NCBI GenBank assembly: GCA_049840795.1
Contig: JASGJK010000005.1
Span: 1-64,000, forward strand
DNA length: 64,000 nt
Reading direction: 5' to 3'
DNA from: UPXZ01 sp049840795
GTDB lineage: Bacteria; Bacteroidota; Bacteroidia; Bacteroidales; Paludibacteraceae
Below, one piece after another: positions 28,991 to 37,633 of this stretch; within the stretch, counting starts at the first letter, position 1; every line of letters starts with the position of its first letter. The notes under the pieces are model-generated. The model saw only the letters and a list, made by a program, of their open reading frames with translations, searched no databases and was not told the DNA's origin. The position numbers and the translations under genes are program-made.

Positions 28991-30658
28991 TTATTTATTT
29001 TGTTCTTTAGCCCAACTATCTTTGAGCGAAACCGTCCGGTTGAACACCAATTTATCGGGTGTAGAATCATAGTCCACATTAAAATAACCAATACGCTGAA
29101 ACTGCAAATGGTCAAGCGGTTTTGCTTCTTTAAGAAATGCTTCGACGCGTGCGTTTGTGATCACTTTCAACGAATCGGGATTTAGCAGGTCACGAAAGTC
29201 ACGTTCATCAGCTGATGGGTCTTCAACCGAAAATAGACGATCATAAAGACGTACTTCAGCCGGCAAACTATGCTCTACAGAAACCCAATGCAACGTACCT
29301 TTCACTTTTCGGTTCGCTTCCGGCATACCACTTTTGGTCTGTGAATCGTACTCGCAATAAATTTCTTCGATATTCCCGTCCGCATCTTTTTTGCAACCGG
29401 TACATTTAACAATATAAGCCGATTTGAGACGCACTTCTTGTCCGGGACTTAAACGAAAATATTTCTTAGGAGCATCTTCCATAAAATCTTCGTGTTCAAC
29501 GTACAGTTCGCGGCTAAAAGCAATCTCGTGCATTCCGGAGTTTTCATCTTCCGGATTATTTATGGCTTCAAGCATTTCCACCTGCTCTTCGGGGTAGTTG
29601 GTCACGATCAATTTAACAGGATTGATAACGGCACTCACACGCGTAGCCGTTTTATTCAGCACTTCACGCGCGGCGTGTTCTAATAGTCCCACATCAATCG
29701 TTCCATCATACTTAGTGTATCCTATTTTATCTATAAAGTTATGAATACTTTCGGGAGAATATCCCCGACGACGCAAGCCACAGATTGTGGGCATTCGGGG
29801 GTCGTCCCAACCTCGTACAAGTCCTTCTTGAACCAATTGAAGCATTTTACGCTTGCTCATCACCGTGTAAGTGATGTTTAAGCGGTTAAATTCAATCTGG
29901 CGGGGTCTGTAGTCAGTATCTTTGTATTGTTCTACAAACCAATCGTAAAGCGGACGGTGTACCTCAAACTCCAGCGTGCAGATAGAATGTGTAACTCCTT
30001 CAAAATAATCGGATTGACCGTGTGCATAGTCGTACATTGGGTAGGCTTTCCACGTGTATCCGGTGCGGTGATGCGGATGTGAAGTTATCACGCGATACAT
30101 AATTGGATCGCGGAAGTGCATATTCGGAGATGCCATATCAATTTTGGCACGAAGCACCACTTCACCTTCTTTAATTTCACCGGTATTCATTTTTTGAAAC
30201 AAAGCGAGGTTTTCCTCTACAGAACGGTTACGATACGGGCTTTCTGTCCCCGGCAGCATAGGCGACCCTTTTTGCTTGGCTATTTCTTCTGCCGATTGCT
30301 GGTCAATATAAGCCTTACCGTCTTTGATCAATTTGATAGCCAAATCCCATAATTGCTGAAAATAATCGGAAGCATAATATACTTCTTGCCACTTGTAACC
30401 AAGCCATTGAATATCTTCTTTGATAGAATCGACATACTCTACATCTTCTTTTACAGGATTGGTATCATCAAACCGGAGATTACAAATGCCGTTGTAATCT
30501 TTAGCTATACCAAAATCTATACAAATGGCTTTGGCATGCCCGATGTGCAGATAGCCGTTAGGCTCAGGCGGGAAACGGGTTTGAATACGTCCATCGTTTT
30601 TACCCTCAGCCAAGTCTTGCTCTACTATTGCTTCTATAAAGTTTAAACTTTTTTCCAT
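28991..30658 (-). CDS. glnS: Glutaminyl-tRNA synthetase
   Basis: Class I aminoacyl-tRNA synthetase of 555 residues, charging tRNA-Gln directly. The HIGH motif is in PPEPNGYLHIGHAKAI (residues 30-45). The adenylate-binding LRFDDTNP follows, and the KMSKS equivalent is VMSKRKML. The C-terminal anticodon-binding beta-barrels are complete (YFRLSPGQEVRLKSAYIVKCTG). Having GlnRS rather than only GatCAB is usual in this phylum. The 154-bp gap to lpxA holds only a short CCCC-AAA-GGGG hairpin (30672-30682). The gene is intact. Confidence 0.96.
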   Translation of the reverse strand: MEKSLNFIEAIVEQDLAEGKNDGRIQTRFPPEPNGYLHIGHAKAICIDFGIAKDYNGICNLRFDDTNPVKEDVEYVDSIKEDIQWLGYKWQEVYYASDYFQQLWDLAIKLIKDGKAYIDQQSAEEIAKQKGSPMLPGTESPYRNRSVEENLALFQKMNTGEIKEGEVVLRAKIDMASPNMHFRDPIMYRVITSHPHHRTGYTWKAYPMYDYAHGQSDYFEGVTHSICTLEFEVHRPLYDWFVEQYKDTDYRPRQIEFNRLNITYTVMSKRKMLQLVQEGLVRGWDDPRMPTICGLRRRGYSPESIHNFIDKIGYTKYDGTIDVGLLEHAAREVLNKTATRVSAVINPVKLIVTNYPEEQVEMLEAINNPEDENSGMHEIAFSRELYVEHEDFMEDAPKKYFRLSPGQEVRLKSAYIVKCTGCKKDADGNIEEIYCEYDSQTKSGMPEANRKVKGTLHWVSVEHSLPAEVRLYDRLFSVEDPSADERDFRDLLNPDSLKVITNARVEAFLKEAKPLDHLQFQRIGYFNVDYDSTPDKLVFNRTVSLKDSWAKEQNK

Positions 30659-30812
30659 AACAACCGCCTTTCCCCAAAGGGGGATTAAAAGTTAGTAGTA
30701 AAATATTGTATATAAAAAGTGAGTAACCAGCAGATTACTCATTGATAATGTAAATTTCAAATACATTCGGATCGCGCTAAAGCTCACCAAGTTTAGAGCA
30801 GGAAAGGAATAT

Positions 30813-31592
30813 CTATTCAAAATATCCTTTCATAATTCCACGTGGAGAATTCTTTATAAATAACAGAATCTCATCACGTTCTTTTGTAGCCGAGAGCTCA
30901 GCCTGAATACGTTCGATAGCATGAGTTGTATTCATTCCCGATAAATAAATATATCGGTACACATCCTGAATGTCGCGTATTTGTTCGTTTGTAAATCCAC
31001 GACGACGAAGTCCGATAGAGTTTATGCCAGCATAAGATAAAGGATCGCGTCCTGCCGTTACGTAAGGAGGCACATCTTTCGTTACACGCGAGCCACCTTG
31101 AATCATAACATGCGAACCTATATGGGTAAACTGATGTACCAATACACCACCACTCAAAATAGCAAAATCGTTGATAACTACTTCACCGGCAAGTTGCGTA
31201 GCATTACCCATAATAATGTTATTCCCAACAACACAATCATGCGCTACGTGACAATAAGCCATAATTAAACAATTATTTCCGACTACGGTTTTTCCTTTTG
31301 AGGCAGTTCCCCTGTTGATTGTAACGTATTCGCGTACAGTTGTATTATCTCCGATGATAGCTAACGTATCTTCACCTTTATATTTCAAATCTTGCGGAAC
31401 AGCGCCGATAACAGCGCCGGGAAAAATATTGCAATTTTTCCCGATACGTACCCCTTCCATAATAGTAACATTTGATCCGATTCGAGTACCTTCTCCTATC
31501 ACTACATTTTTATCTACCGTAACAAAAGGTTCAATAACTACCGATGGAGCTATTTTTGCGTCCGGATGAATATAAGCTAATGGTTGTTTCAT
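30813..31592 (-). CDS. lpxA: UDP-N-acetylglucosamine acyltransferase
   Basis: First committed lipid A enzyme: it transfers a hydroxyacyl chain from ACP to the 3-OH of UDP-GlcNAc. 259 residues form left-handed beta-helix hexapeptide repeats (IGEGTRIGSNVTIMEGVRIG). The catalytic histidine is His118 in HVAHDC, matching the family position. The C-terminal helical part (NSIGLRRRGFTNEQIRDIQDVYRYIY) is conserved. It is the last gene of the lpxD-lpxC/fabZ-lpxA set on the minus strand, the usual Bacteroidota order. Intact. Confidence 0.96.
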   Translation of the reverse strand: MKQPLAYIHPDAKIAPSVVIEPFVTVDKNVVIGEGTRIGSNVTIMEGVRIGKNCNIFPGAVIGAVPQDLKYKGEDTLAIIGDNTTVREYVTINRGTASKGKTVVGNNCLIMAYCHVAHDCVVGNNIIMGNATQLAGEVVINDFAILSGGVLVHQFTHIGSHVMIQGGSRVTKDVPPYVTAGRDPLSYAGINSIGLRRRGFTNEQIRDIQDVYRYIYLSGMNTTHAIERIQAELSATKERDEILLFIKNSPRGIMKGYFE

Positions 31593-31730
31593 ATAATAAT
31601 TTGATATTTACCCCTAAATTCTCCTCAAAGGGGAAATGATATTTTATTTGTGGAAAATATATTATTTATTAAATAGCTGTTTTGAAAATAATTTACGGCC
31701 GGCTTTATCTACAATCAATAAACTCTTCTT

Positions 31731-33113
31731 TTATTTATTTTTGGTTATTTGTGCCATAAATTCAGCCTCTGCCACAATGCTACCTCCAACAAAAGCATAA
31801 CCGCGCATAGTTGCAATACCACGTCTTATTTCGTCAATCAACGACAAATGAAATATTACAGTATCGCCCGGTACTACTTTTTGACGGAATTTCACGTTGT
31901 CTATTTTCATAAAGTAGGTCGAGTATTTATCCGCGTCTTCTAAATCGTGCAACACAAGCAGACCACCGGTTTGTGCCATAGCTTCTACCAGCATTACTCC
32001 GGGAAAAATCGGTTCGGCAGGGAAATGCCCCATAAAAAGAGTTTCATTTACAGTTATGTTTTTTACACCTACCACGTGTCTTTTCCCTATCTCAATAACT
32101 TTGTCCACCATTAAAAATGGCCAGCGATGAGGAAGCATATTACGAATAGCGACCGTATCTAAAATCGGCGGGATACTGTCATCATACACCGGCGCTAAAA
32201 TTTCTTGTTTTTTAATTTCCTTGCGGATAAATTTTGCTGTGCCGGTATTTACTTTGTGTCCCGGATAATACGCAATAACTTTTCCTTGAATATTCTTTCC
32301 GATCAAAGCCAAATCACCAATTACGTCTAAGAGTTTGTGTCGGGCTGGTTCGTTATTAAATTTCAAATCGCCGCTGAGATACCCCAACTCTTGTGCCGAG
32401 CGGTGCGGTTGTCTCATTAAATCTGCCAAATTATCCAATTCTGATTGAGACATTTTCTCATCGTAAATCACAAGAGCATTTTCCAAATCACCACCTTTGA
32501 TTAGATTTTGCTCTAACAAAGGACGAATTTCACGAACAAATACAAATGTTCTCGATTCTGAAATCTCCGTACCGAAACCAGTTAAATCATCCAAATTAGC
32601 AAATTGATTGGATAATACCGGCGAACCGTAATCTACGTGTACATCAACGCTAAATTTGTCATCCGGAAGAAGTATTATCCTTGATCTTGAACCTGACAAA
32701 GCAAATTCTATCTTTTTCTTCACTACAAATACTTCCTGTACTTCGTCTTGCTCCTCTAATCCGGCTTCGGCAATGGCTTTGTAAAAGTATTTTGAACTTC
32801 CATCGAGGATAGGGAATTCCGGTGCGTTGACTTCTATCAAACAATTATCGACACCACAAGCATATAAGGCTGCCATGGCGTGCTCAATAGTCGAAACCTG
32901 AAAATTTCCGCGTTGCAATACGGTACCACGGGTAGTTTCGGTCACATAATCCGCCAATGCCTGTATTTCAGGAGCATCAGCCAAATCGACTCTTTTTATT
33001 CTGACACCGGAATTGACACCGGCTGGCGAAAAACTAATTTTAATATCAAGACCGGTGTGTAATCCTTTTCCGGTTAATTCAAACGATTTTTTGAGTGTTT
33101 TCTGAAAAGCCAT
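31731..33113 (-). CDS. lpxC-fabZ: Bifunctional UDP-3-O-acyl-GlcNAc deacetylase / 3-hydroxyacyl-ACP dehydratase
   Basis: 460-residue fusion found in Bacteroidota. Residues 1 to about 300 are LpxC, a zinc deacetylase that commits the cell to lipid A: zinc-ligand histidines are His78 (TIEHAMAAL) and the HKLLDVIGDLALIG motif, with EFPILDGSS between. Residues about 315-460 are FabZ, which dehydrates hydroxyacyl-ACP: LPHRWPFLMVDKV, then GHFPAEPIFPGVMLVEAMAQTGG with the catalytic His and Glu. The fusion couples lipid A and fatty-acid supply. It lies between lpxD and lpxA (59 and 138 bp gaps). Confidence 0.96.
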   Translation of the reverse strand: MAFQKTLKKSFELTGKGLHTGLDIKISFSPAGVNSGVRIKRVDLADAPEIQALADYVTETTRGTVLQRGNFQVSTIEHAMAALYACGVDNCLIEVNAPEFPILDGSSKYFYKAIAEAGLEEQDEVQEVFVVKKKIEFALSGSRSRIILLPDDKFSVDVHVDYGSPVLSNQFANLDDLTGFGTEISESRTFVFVREIRPLLEQNLIKGGDLENALVIYDEKMSQSELDNLADLMRQPHRSAQELGYLSGDLKFNNEPARHKLLDVIGDLALIGKNIQGKVIAYYPGHKVNTGTAKFIRKEIKKQEILAPVYDDSIPPILDTVAIRNMLPHRWPFLMVDKVIEIGKRHVVGVKNITVNETLFMGHFPAEPIFPGVMLVEAMAQTGGLLVLHDLEDADKYSTYFMKIDNVKFRQKVVPGDTVIFHLSLIDEIRRGIATMRGYAFVGGSIVAEAEFMAQITKNK

Positions 33114-33172
33114 TTTAAATAGTTTACAATTATAGTTTGCGATTTGAGCTCAGTTAGTTTTATTATCCGAAA

Positions 33173-34222
33173 TTATCGGTTACCAACTATTTTTTTCAGT
33201 TCTTCTACTTGTTTTTGAAGTTCAAAAACGGTTTTTTGCAAATCCGGAAGATTTTTATATACTACCGAGGCGCGTCTAAAAGTACCTACCGGTACCGCCG
33301 GCGTACCTTGTACAATGCTATTCGGCTCTTTAATTGAATTTGGAACACCCGTCTGAGCGCCAAAAATGCTACCATCGGCAATTTCAAGATGCCCCGCGAT
33401 ACCAACCTGACCGGCAAGTACACATTGTTTACCTATTTTAGACGAGCCTGCCACTCCTGATTGCGCAGCTATGACAGTGTTTACGTCAACTTCAACATTG
33501 TGCGCTATTTGCACAAGATTATCTAATTTTACCCCTTTACGTATAATGGTGCCTCCCAACGTAGCCCTATCAATGGTGGAATTAGCACCAACTTCAACAT
33601 CATCTTCGAGAATCACATTACCTATCTGAGGAATCTTTTTGTATGTTCCGTCTTCTGAAGGAGCAAAACCAAATCCATCTGCTCCAATTACAACACCACT
33701 ATGAATCACACAATGATTTCCGATAACACATTCTTTTTCAACAACAACCCCGGGATGAATAACACCGTTTTCTCCAATTCTTACATTATCTCCAATATGC
33801 GTATTGGTTTCGATAGTGGTAAAATCTCCTATTTCAACATTATCTCCAATATATACAAACGGAGCAATGTAAACATTTTTACCTATTTTTGCTTTTTCTG
33901 AGATGTAAGCTAACTCCGATATGCCACTTTTTTTAGATTTGTATTGCTCTACCAAATAGAGTAATTTTGCTAAAGACTCATACGAGTTATCCACTTTTAT
34001 AAGTGTGGCATTCACGTGATTTTCAGGCATAAAATCCCTGTTTACTAAAATTATACTCGCTTTACTTTCGTAAAGGTAGTGGTTGTATTTGGGATTGGAA
34101 AGGAAACTGAGTGTGCCGGGTTTGCCTTCTTCTATTTTTGAGAAAGTATTTACTTTCACATTTGCATCACCATAGATTTCGCCTTGTAAGAATTCGGCAA
34201 TTTGTTGAGCTGAAAACTCCAT
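33173..34222 (-). CDS. lpxD: UDP-3-O-acylglucosamine N-acyltransferase
   Basis: Third step of lipid A synthesis: it adds the N-linked acyl chain. 349 residues. The N-terminal uridine-binding domain runs to about residue 105 (SFLSNPKYNHYLYESKASIILV). Hexapeptide repeats follow (IGDNVEIGDFTTIETNTHIGDNVRIG), and IDRATLGGTIIRKGVKLDNLVQIAHNV carries the catalytic histidine region. The C-terminal helix (LPDLQKTVFELQKQVEEL) is a short coiled coil as usual. On the minus strand a TATTTTTG in the region just upstream may serve as a -7 box. Intact. Confidence 0.96.
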   Translation of the reverse strand: MEFSAQQIAEFLQGEIYGDANVKVNTFSKIEEGKPGTLSFLSNPKYNHYLYESKASIILVNRDFMPENHVNATLIKVDNSYESLAKLLYLVEQYKSKKSGISELAYISEKAKIGKNVYIAPFVYIGDNVEIGDFTTIETNTHIGDNVRIGENGVIHPGVVVEKECVIGNHCVIHSGVVIGADGFGFAPSEDGTYKKIPQIGNVILEDDVEVGANSTIDRATLGGTIIRKGVKLDNLVQIAHNVEVDVNTVIAAQSGVAGSSKIGKQCVLAGQVGIAGHLEIADGSIFGAQTGVPNSIKEPNSIVQGTPAVPVGTFRRASVVYKNLPDLQKTVFELQKQVEELKKIVGNR

Positions 34223-34416
34223 AGATTTTTAAAATTAAGTGTGCAAAAATACAAAAAGAATTTTGAAATTTTGTGTCATTACAAATGTATTTCTATTTTT
34301 TTATAGATAAACGTTTGAATTTCATCTTTATTCTTTCGCATTATTATAAATTTACACACGGTTTTAATTATCACAAAATACTTTTTATCAATTATTTACA
34401 ACAAAAGTACAAAATG

Positions 34417-35637
34417 CTATATTTTATAATAACATAAATAATGTTTTTCTACCTTTTTGGTCAGTACCTGAATATTCAGCATATCGGAGGCATCGGCAAC
34501 ATCTTTGATTGTGCCATCTTTTTGTAAAATATTGATATTATCGTCTTTAGCACTGTATGTATCGGTAGAAACGATTTCCTCACCCACAAAATAAGCTGCC
34601 TCGTTGTCCGTAATATTAAAACGTTGACAATACTTTTGTGTCCATTCTTCTTTTCGTAATTTTCCAACGCGACTATCTGTTAAGATTTCTACTTTGAATA
34701 ATTCTCGGTTTATAAAATGGCTACAAAGCGTAGAAAGTACAAAATCAGGATATTTTGCCCATATTTTTACCGAGGAAAAGAAATCGGAATCATCTAAAAG
34801 CACATAATTTCCCAATGCTTCGGACGATTTTACAAAATCGGCTTGTGATATATCGTTGTAAAGGAAGTACTTCAAGGCATCAGGTGCAAAAAGTGGTACA
34901 CCCGACATAGCAAGTTCTTTAGCACGTTTCAGTATATTGTTCAGCATTTTTTCCGCTGCTACCGATGTTTTATGCAGATACACCTGCCAATACATCAGCC
35001 TACGCGCTACTAAAAATTTTTCGATGGAATAAATACCTTTGGCTTCTACGACCAATTTCCCTTCGTGCACATTAAGCATTTTGATTATGCGCGAGGCGCC
35101 GATAATCCCTTCACTTACACCACAGAAAAAACTATCGCGACTCAAATAATCCAATCTATCCACATCTAACTGACTTGAAACCAATTGATGCAAGTAATAT
35201 TTATGGTATTGATTGGTAAAAATACGGATAGCCAAATCTAACTTTCCATCCAGTTCGGCATTAATTTCCTGCATCATCATCAACGAAATTTCTTCGTGAT
35301 GGATATTTTTCACCAATGTGCTTTCGAGCGTATGCGAAAAGGGTCCGTGCCCTATATCGTGCAACAAGATACACGCTTTTGCCCCGTTTTCTTCTTCGGG
35401 GGTAATCTCCTCGCCCACCAACCGAAGTTGATTGATAGCTTCACCCATCAGGTACATAGCTCCCAGCGAATGCAACAAGCGGGTATGCTGCGCGCCGGGA
35501 TACACAAAAGAGGACAATCCGAGCTGCTTGATGCGATTTAATCGCTGGAAATATGGATGCTGAATGATTTTATACAAAAAATCGTTCGGTATGTTGATAA
35601 AACCAAATACCGGATCGTTGATGATTTTACGTTTCAT
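34417..35637 (-). CDS. HD-domain phosphohydrolase (dGTPase-like/YdhJ family)
   Basis: 406-residue soluble protein. The HD metal site is formed by HTRLLHSLG (His51/His56) and LLHDIGHGPFSH (His93-Asp94, His97). A later SQLDVDRLDYLSRDSFFCGV supplies the final aspartate. The family includes dNTP triphosphohydrolases. True substrates of this subgroup are not established. It precedes lpxD by 194 bp on the same strand, a neighbourhood seen in many Bacteroidota. A TAACATAAATAATG-rich stretch surrounds the stop; no frame damage. Confidence 0.88.
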   Translation of the reverse strand: MKRKIINDPVFGFINIPNDFLYKIIQHPYFQRLNRIKQLGLSSFVYPGAQHTRLLHSLGAMYLMGEAINQLRLVGEEITPEEENGAKACILLHDIGHGPFSHTLESTLVKNIHHEEISLMMMQEINAELDGKLDLAIRIFTNQYHKYYLHQLVSSQLDVDRLDYLSRDSFFCGVSEGIIGASRIIKMLNVHEGKLVVEAKGIYSIEKFLVARRLMYWQVYLHKTSVAAEKMLNNILKRAKELAMSGVPLFAPDALKYFLYNDISQADFVKSSEALGNYVLLDDSDFFSSVKIWAKYPDFVLSTLCSHFINRELFKVEILTDSRVGKLRKEEWTQKYCQRFNITDNEAAYFVGEEIVSTDTYSAKDDNINILQKDGTIKDVADASDMLNIQVLTKKVEKHYLCYYKI

Positions 35638-35640
35638 TAG

Positions 35641-35688
35641 TTAGTAGACAAGTAAACAGGTAGACAAGTTGACAAGTAAACAAGGGGG
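35641..35688. repeat. Short degenerate tandem repeat (GACAAGT units)
   Basis: The gap between pepD and the HD gene is almost entirely built of related units: TAGACAAGTAAACAGG, TAGACAAGTTGACAAG and TAAACAAGGG. ACAAG occurs four times with ACAGG once. The function is unknown; it could affect expression of the downstream HD gene or be a slippage-prone spacer. Confidence 0.6.
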
Positions 35689-35691
35689 CTA

Positions 35692-37134
35692 TTAGCACAT
35701 TTCTAATATGTCAACTAACCATTTCCAGCAATTTTGTGTTGCCTCTATGCTCAGTCTTTCGTCCGGTGAATGCACACCGCGCATCGTTGGCCCGATAGAA
35801 ATCATATCTAAGTAAGGGTACTTTTTCAGAAAGAGTCCACATTCGAGACCGGCGTGTATGGCACGTATTTTGGCTTTTTTGTTAAATAATTTCAAATAGC
35901 TTTCTTCCGCCACTTTCAGAATTTCAGAGTCTAAATTTGGTTTCCAACCGGGATAACCGTCTCCATGTGATATTTTAGCATCCATCAGTCTAAAGACACT
36001 CTCCACCTGATTTTTAATATCGTGTTTGGCGCTTTCTACCGAGCTGCGCTGACTGGTAACAATCACTAATTTATTATCGTCTTTCATTTTTACCGAAGCC
36101 AGGTTTGTAGAAGTTTCTACTAATCCGGGCATATCTTTGCTCATCGCCACAACTCCATTGGGAGATGCGTAAATTGCGTTCAATATAACAGCTGTACTTT
36201 TTCGAGTCAATGATTTTGCAGCAATATCTTCCGAATGAAGTTCAATGCGCATGGTGCTTTCCACAGCTTTGAATTCTTCTTCTATTTCGTTTACTATATG
36301 ATTGAAAATGATTCGAACCTCTTCCTTGTCGTCAAACGGAACGCAACACACAGCCAATGCTTCGCGCGGAATAGCGTTGTGAAGATTTCCACCATCAATT
36401 TTCACCAATCGTAAATCAACTTCTTTATGGATATTCCATAATATACGATTGAGGAGTTTATTAGCGTTAGCAAAACCTTTATTGATATCATCGCCGGAAT
36501 GACCTCCTTTTAATCCGGCTACATGTACCGAAAATGAGAAGAAATCTTCGGGAGTTTCTTTCACTTTATATTTGAAACGCACGGTGGTGTCAATTCCGCC
36601 GGCACAACCTACAAATATTTCTCCATCATCTTCAGAATCTAAATTGATAAGTATTTTCCCTGTTAAGAAATTTTTCTTCAACGCAAATGCGCCTGTCAAA
36701 CCTGTTTCTTCATCCGTAGTAAACAAACATTCCAACGCCGGATGTTGTAAATTATCCGAAGTTAAAACCGCCAACATCAGCGCCATTCCTATACCGTTGT
36801 CAGCGCCAAGCGTAGTTCCTTTTGCTTTTACCCAGCCACCATCAATATAAGTTTGTATCGGATCGGTTTCAAAATTATGCGTTACATCGCTGTTTTTTTC
36901 ACAAACCATATCCATATGCGCCTGTAGGATTACAGTTTTTTTATCTTCGTAGCCGGATGTGGCTAGTTTGGAAATCAGCACATTGCCGGCTTCATCGGTT
37001 TTGACCGGCAAATTGAATTTTTGACCTATTGATTGTAAATAAGCGCGAATTTTATCCTCTTTTTTGGATGGACGCGGAATTTGAGTTATTTCTCGAAAAA
37101 AATTCCAAACTATTTTCGGTTCAAGATTTTCCAT
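35692..37134 (-). CDS. pepD: Aminoacyl-histidine dipeptidase (M20 family)
   Basis: Cytosolic zinc dipeptidase of 480 residues, cleaving carnosine-like Xaa-His and other dipeptides. Metal and catalytic residues are visible: His73 and Asp75 (QAHMDMV), Asp112 (GADNGIG), Glu142/Glu143 (TTDEETG), Asp in NLDSEDDGE and the C-terminal HAGLECGLF. SIGPTMRGVHSPDERL is the final family block. A minus-strand TATCTTTG (37207-37214) about 73 nt upstream is a candidate -7 box. Intact. Confidence 0.94.
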   Translation of the reverse strand: MENLEPKIVWNFFREITQIPRPSKKEDKIRAYLQSIGQKFNLPVKTDEAGNVLISKLATSGYEDKKTVILQAHMDMVCEKNSDVTHNFETDPIQTYIDGGWVKAKGTTLGADNGIGMALMLAVLTSDNLQHPALECLFTTDEETGLTGAFALKKNFLTGKILINLDSEDDGEIFVGCAGGIDTTVRFKYKVKETPEDFFSFSVHVAGLKGGHSGDDINKGFANANKLLNRILWNIHKEVDLRLVKIDGGNLHNAIPREALAVCCVPFDDKEEVRIIFNHIVNEIEEEFKAVESTMRIELHSEDIAAKSLTRKSTAVILNAIYASPNGVVAMSKDMPGLVETSTNLASVKMKDDNKLVIVTSQRSSVESAKHDIKNQVESVFRLMDAKISHGDGYPGWKPNLDSEILKVAEESYLKLFNKKAKIRAIHAGLECGLFLKKYPYLDMISIGPTMRGVHSPDERLSIEATQNCWKWLVDILEMC

Positions 37135-37206
37135 TGCTATATTAATTTAAATTGGTTTTTTCGTTTAAAAACAGATAACAGGCTGTGTCACTCGTGGATA
37201 ATATAA

Positions 37207-37214
37207 CAAAGATA
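37207..37214 (-). promoter_or_regulatory. Candidate -7 box of pepD
   Basis: On the minus strand TATCTTTG matches TAnnTTTG, 73 nt before the pepD ATG. No clear TTTG box is spaced correctly upstream. The surrounding 37135-37400 stretch otherwise shows nothing supported. Confidence 0.4.
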
Positions 37215-37401
37215 CGATAATATTGTTAACTGATACAGGCTTACCCACAATAATTTCACAGAAATGTTTTCTTTTATTAAAAAAACAGAGGGTGAGAGTG
37301 TTATGATGCAGCTAAAAAACGGAGAATCTATTTCGTTCAAGATGCAAGAATTAAAAAGGTTAACACTCATATTTCTACAAACGCTAACCTTTTTCTAAAA
37401 G

Positions 37402-37488
<87 letters not shown>

Positions 37489-37583
37489 CTGATTTGAGAT
37501 GCAAAAGTAGTGAAAAATTAATTCATTCAACTCTTTTTTTTGCATTAAATAAGAATAGATTTCTATCGTTCAAAATATCTTTC

Positions 37584-37591
37584 TATATTTG
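37584..37591 (+). promoter_or_regulatory. Candidate -7 box of the hybrid regulator gene
   Basis: TATATTTG matches TAnnTTTG, 42 nt before the ATG at 37634. The -33 region is weak. Confidence 0.45.
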
Positions 37592-37633
37592 TGTGAATTT
37601 ATAAAATAAGTTTTATTCTATTTTCATAACCCG

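Noticed and set aside
30672..30682. CCCC-AAA-GGGG hairpin between lpxA and glnS as a riboswitch or terminator
   Set aside because: Very short stem without a T run or conserved riboswitch core; likely an incidental or dispersed short repeat.
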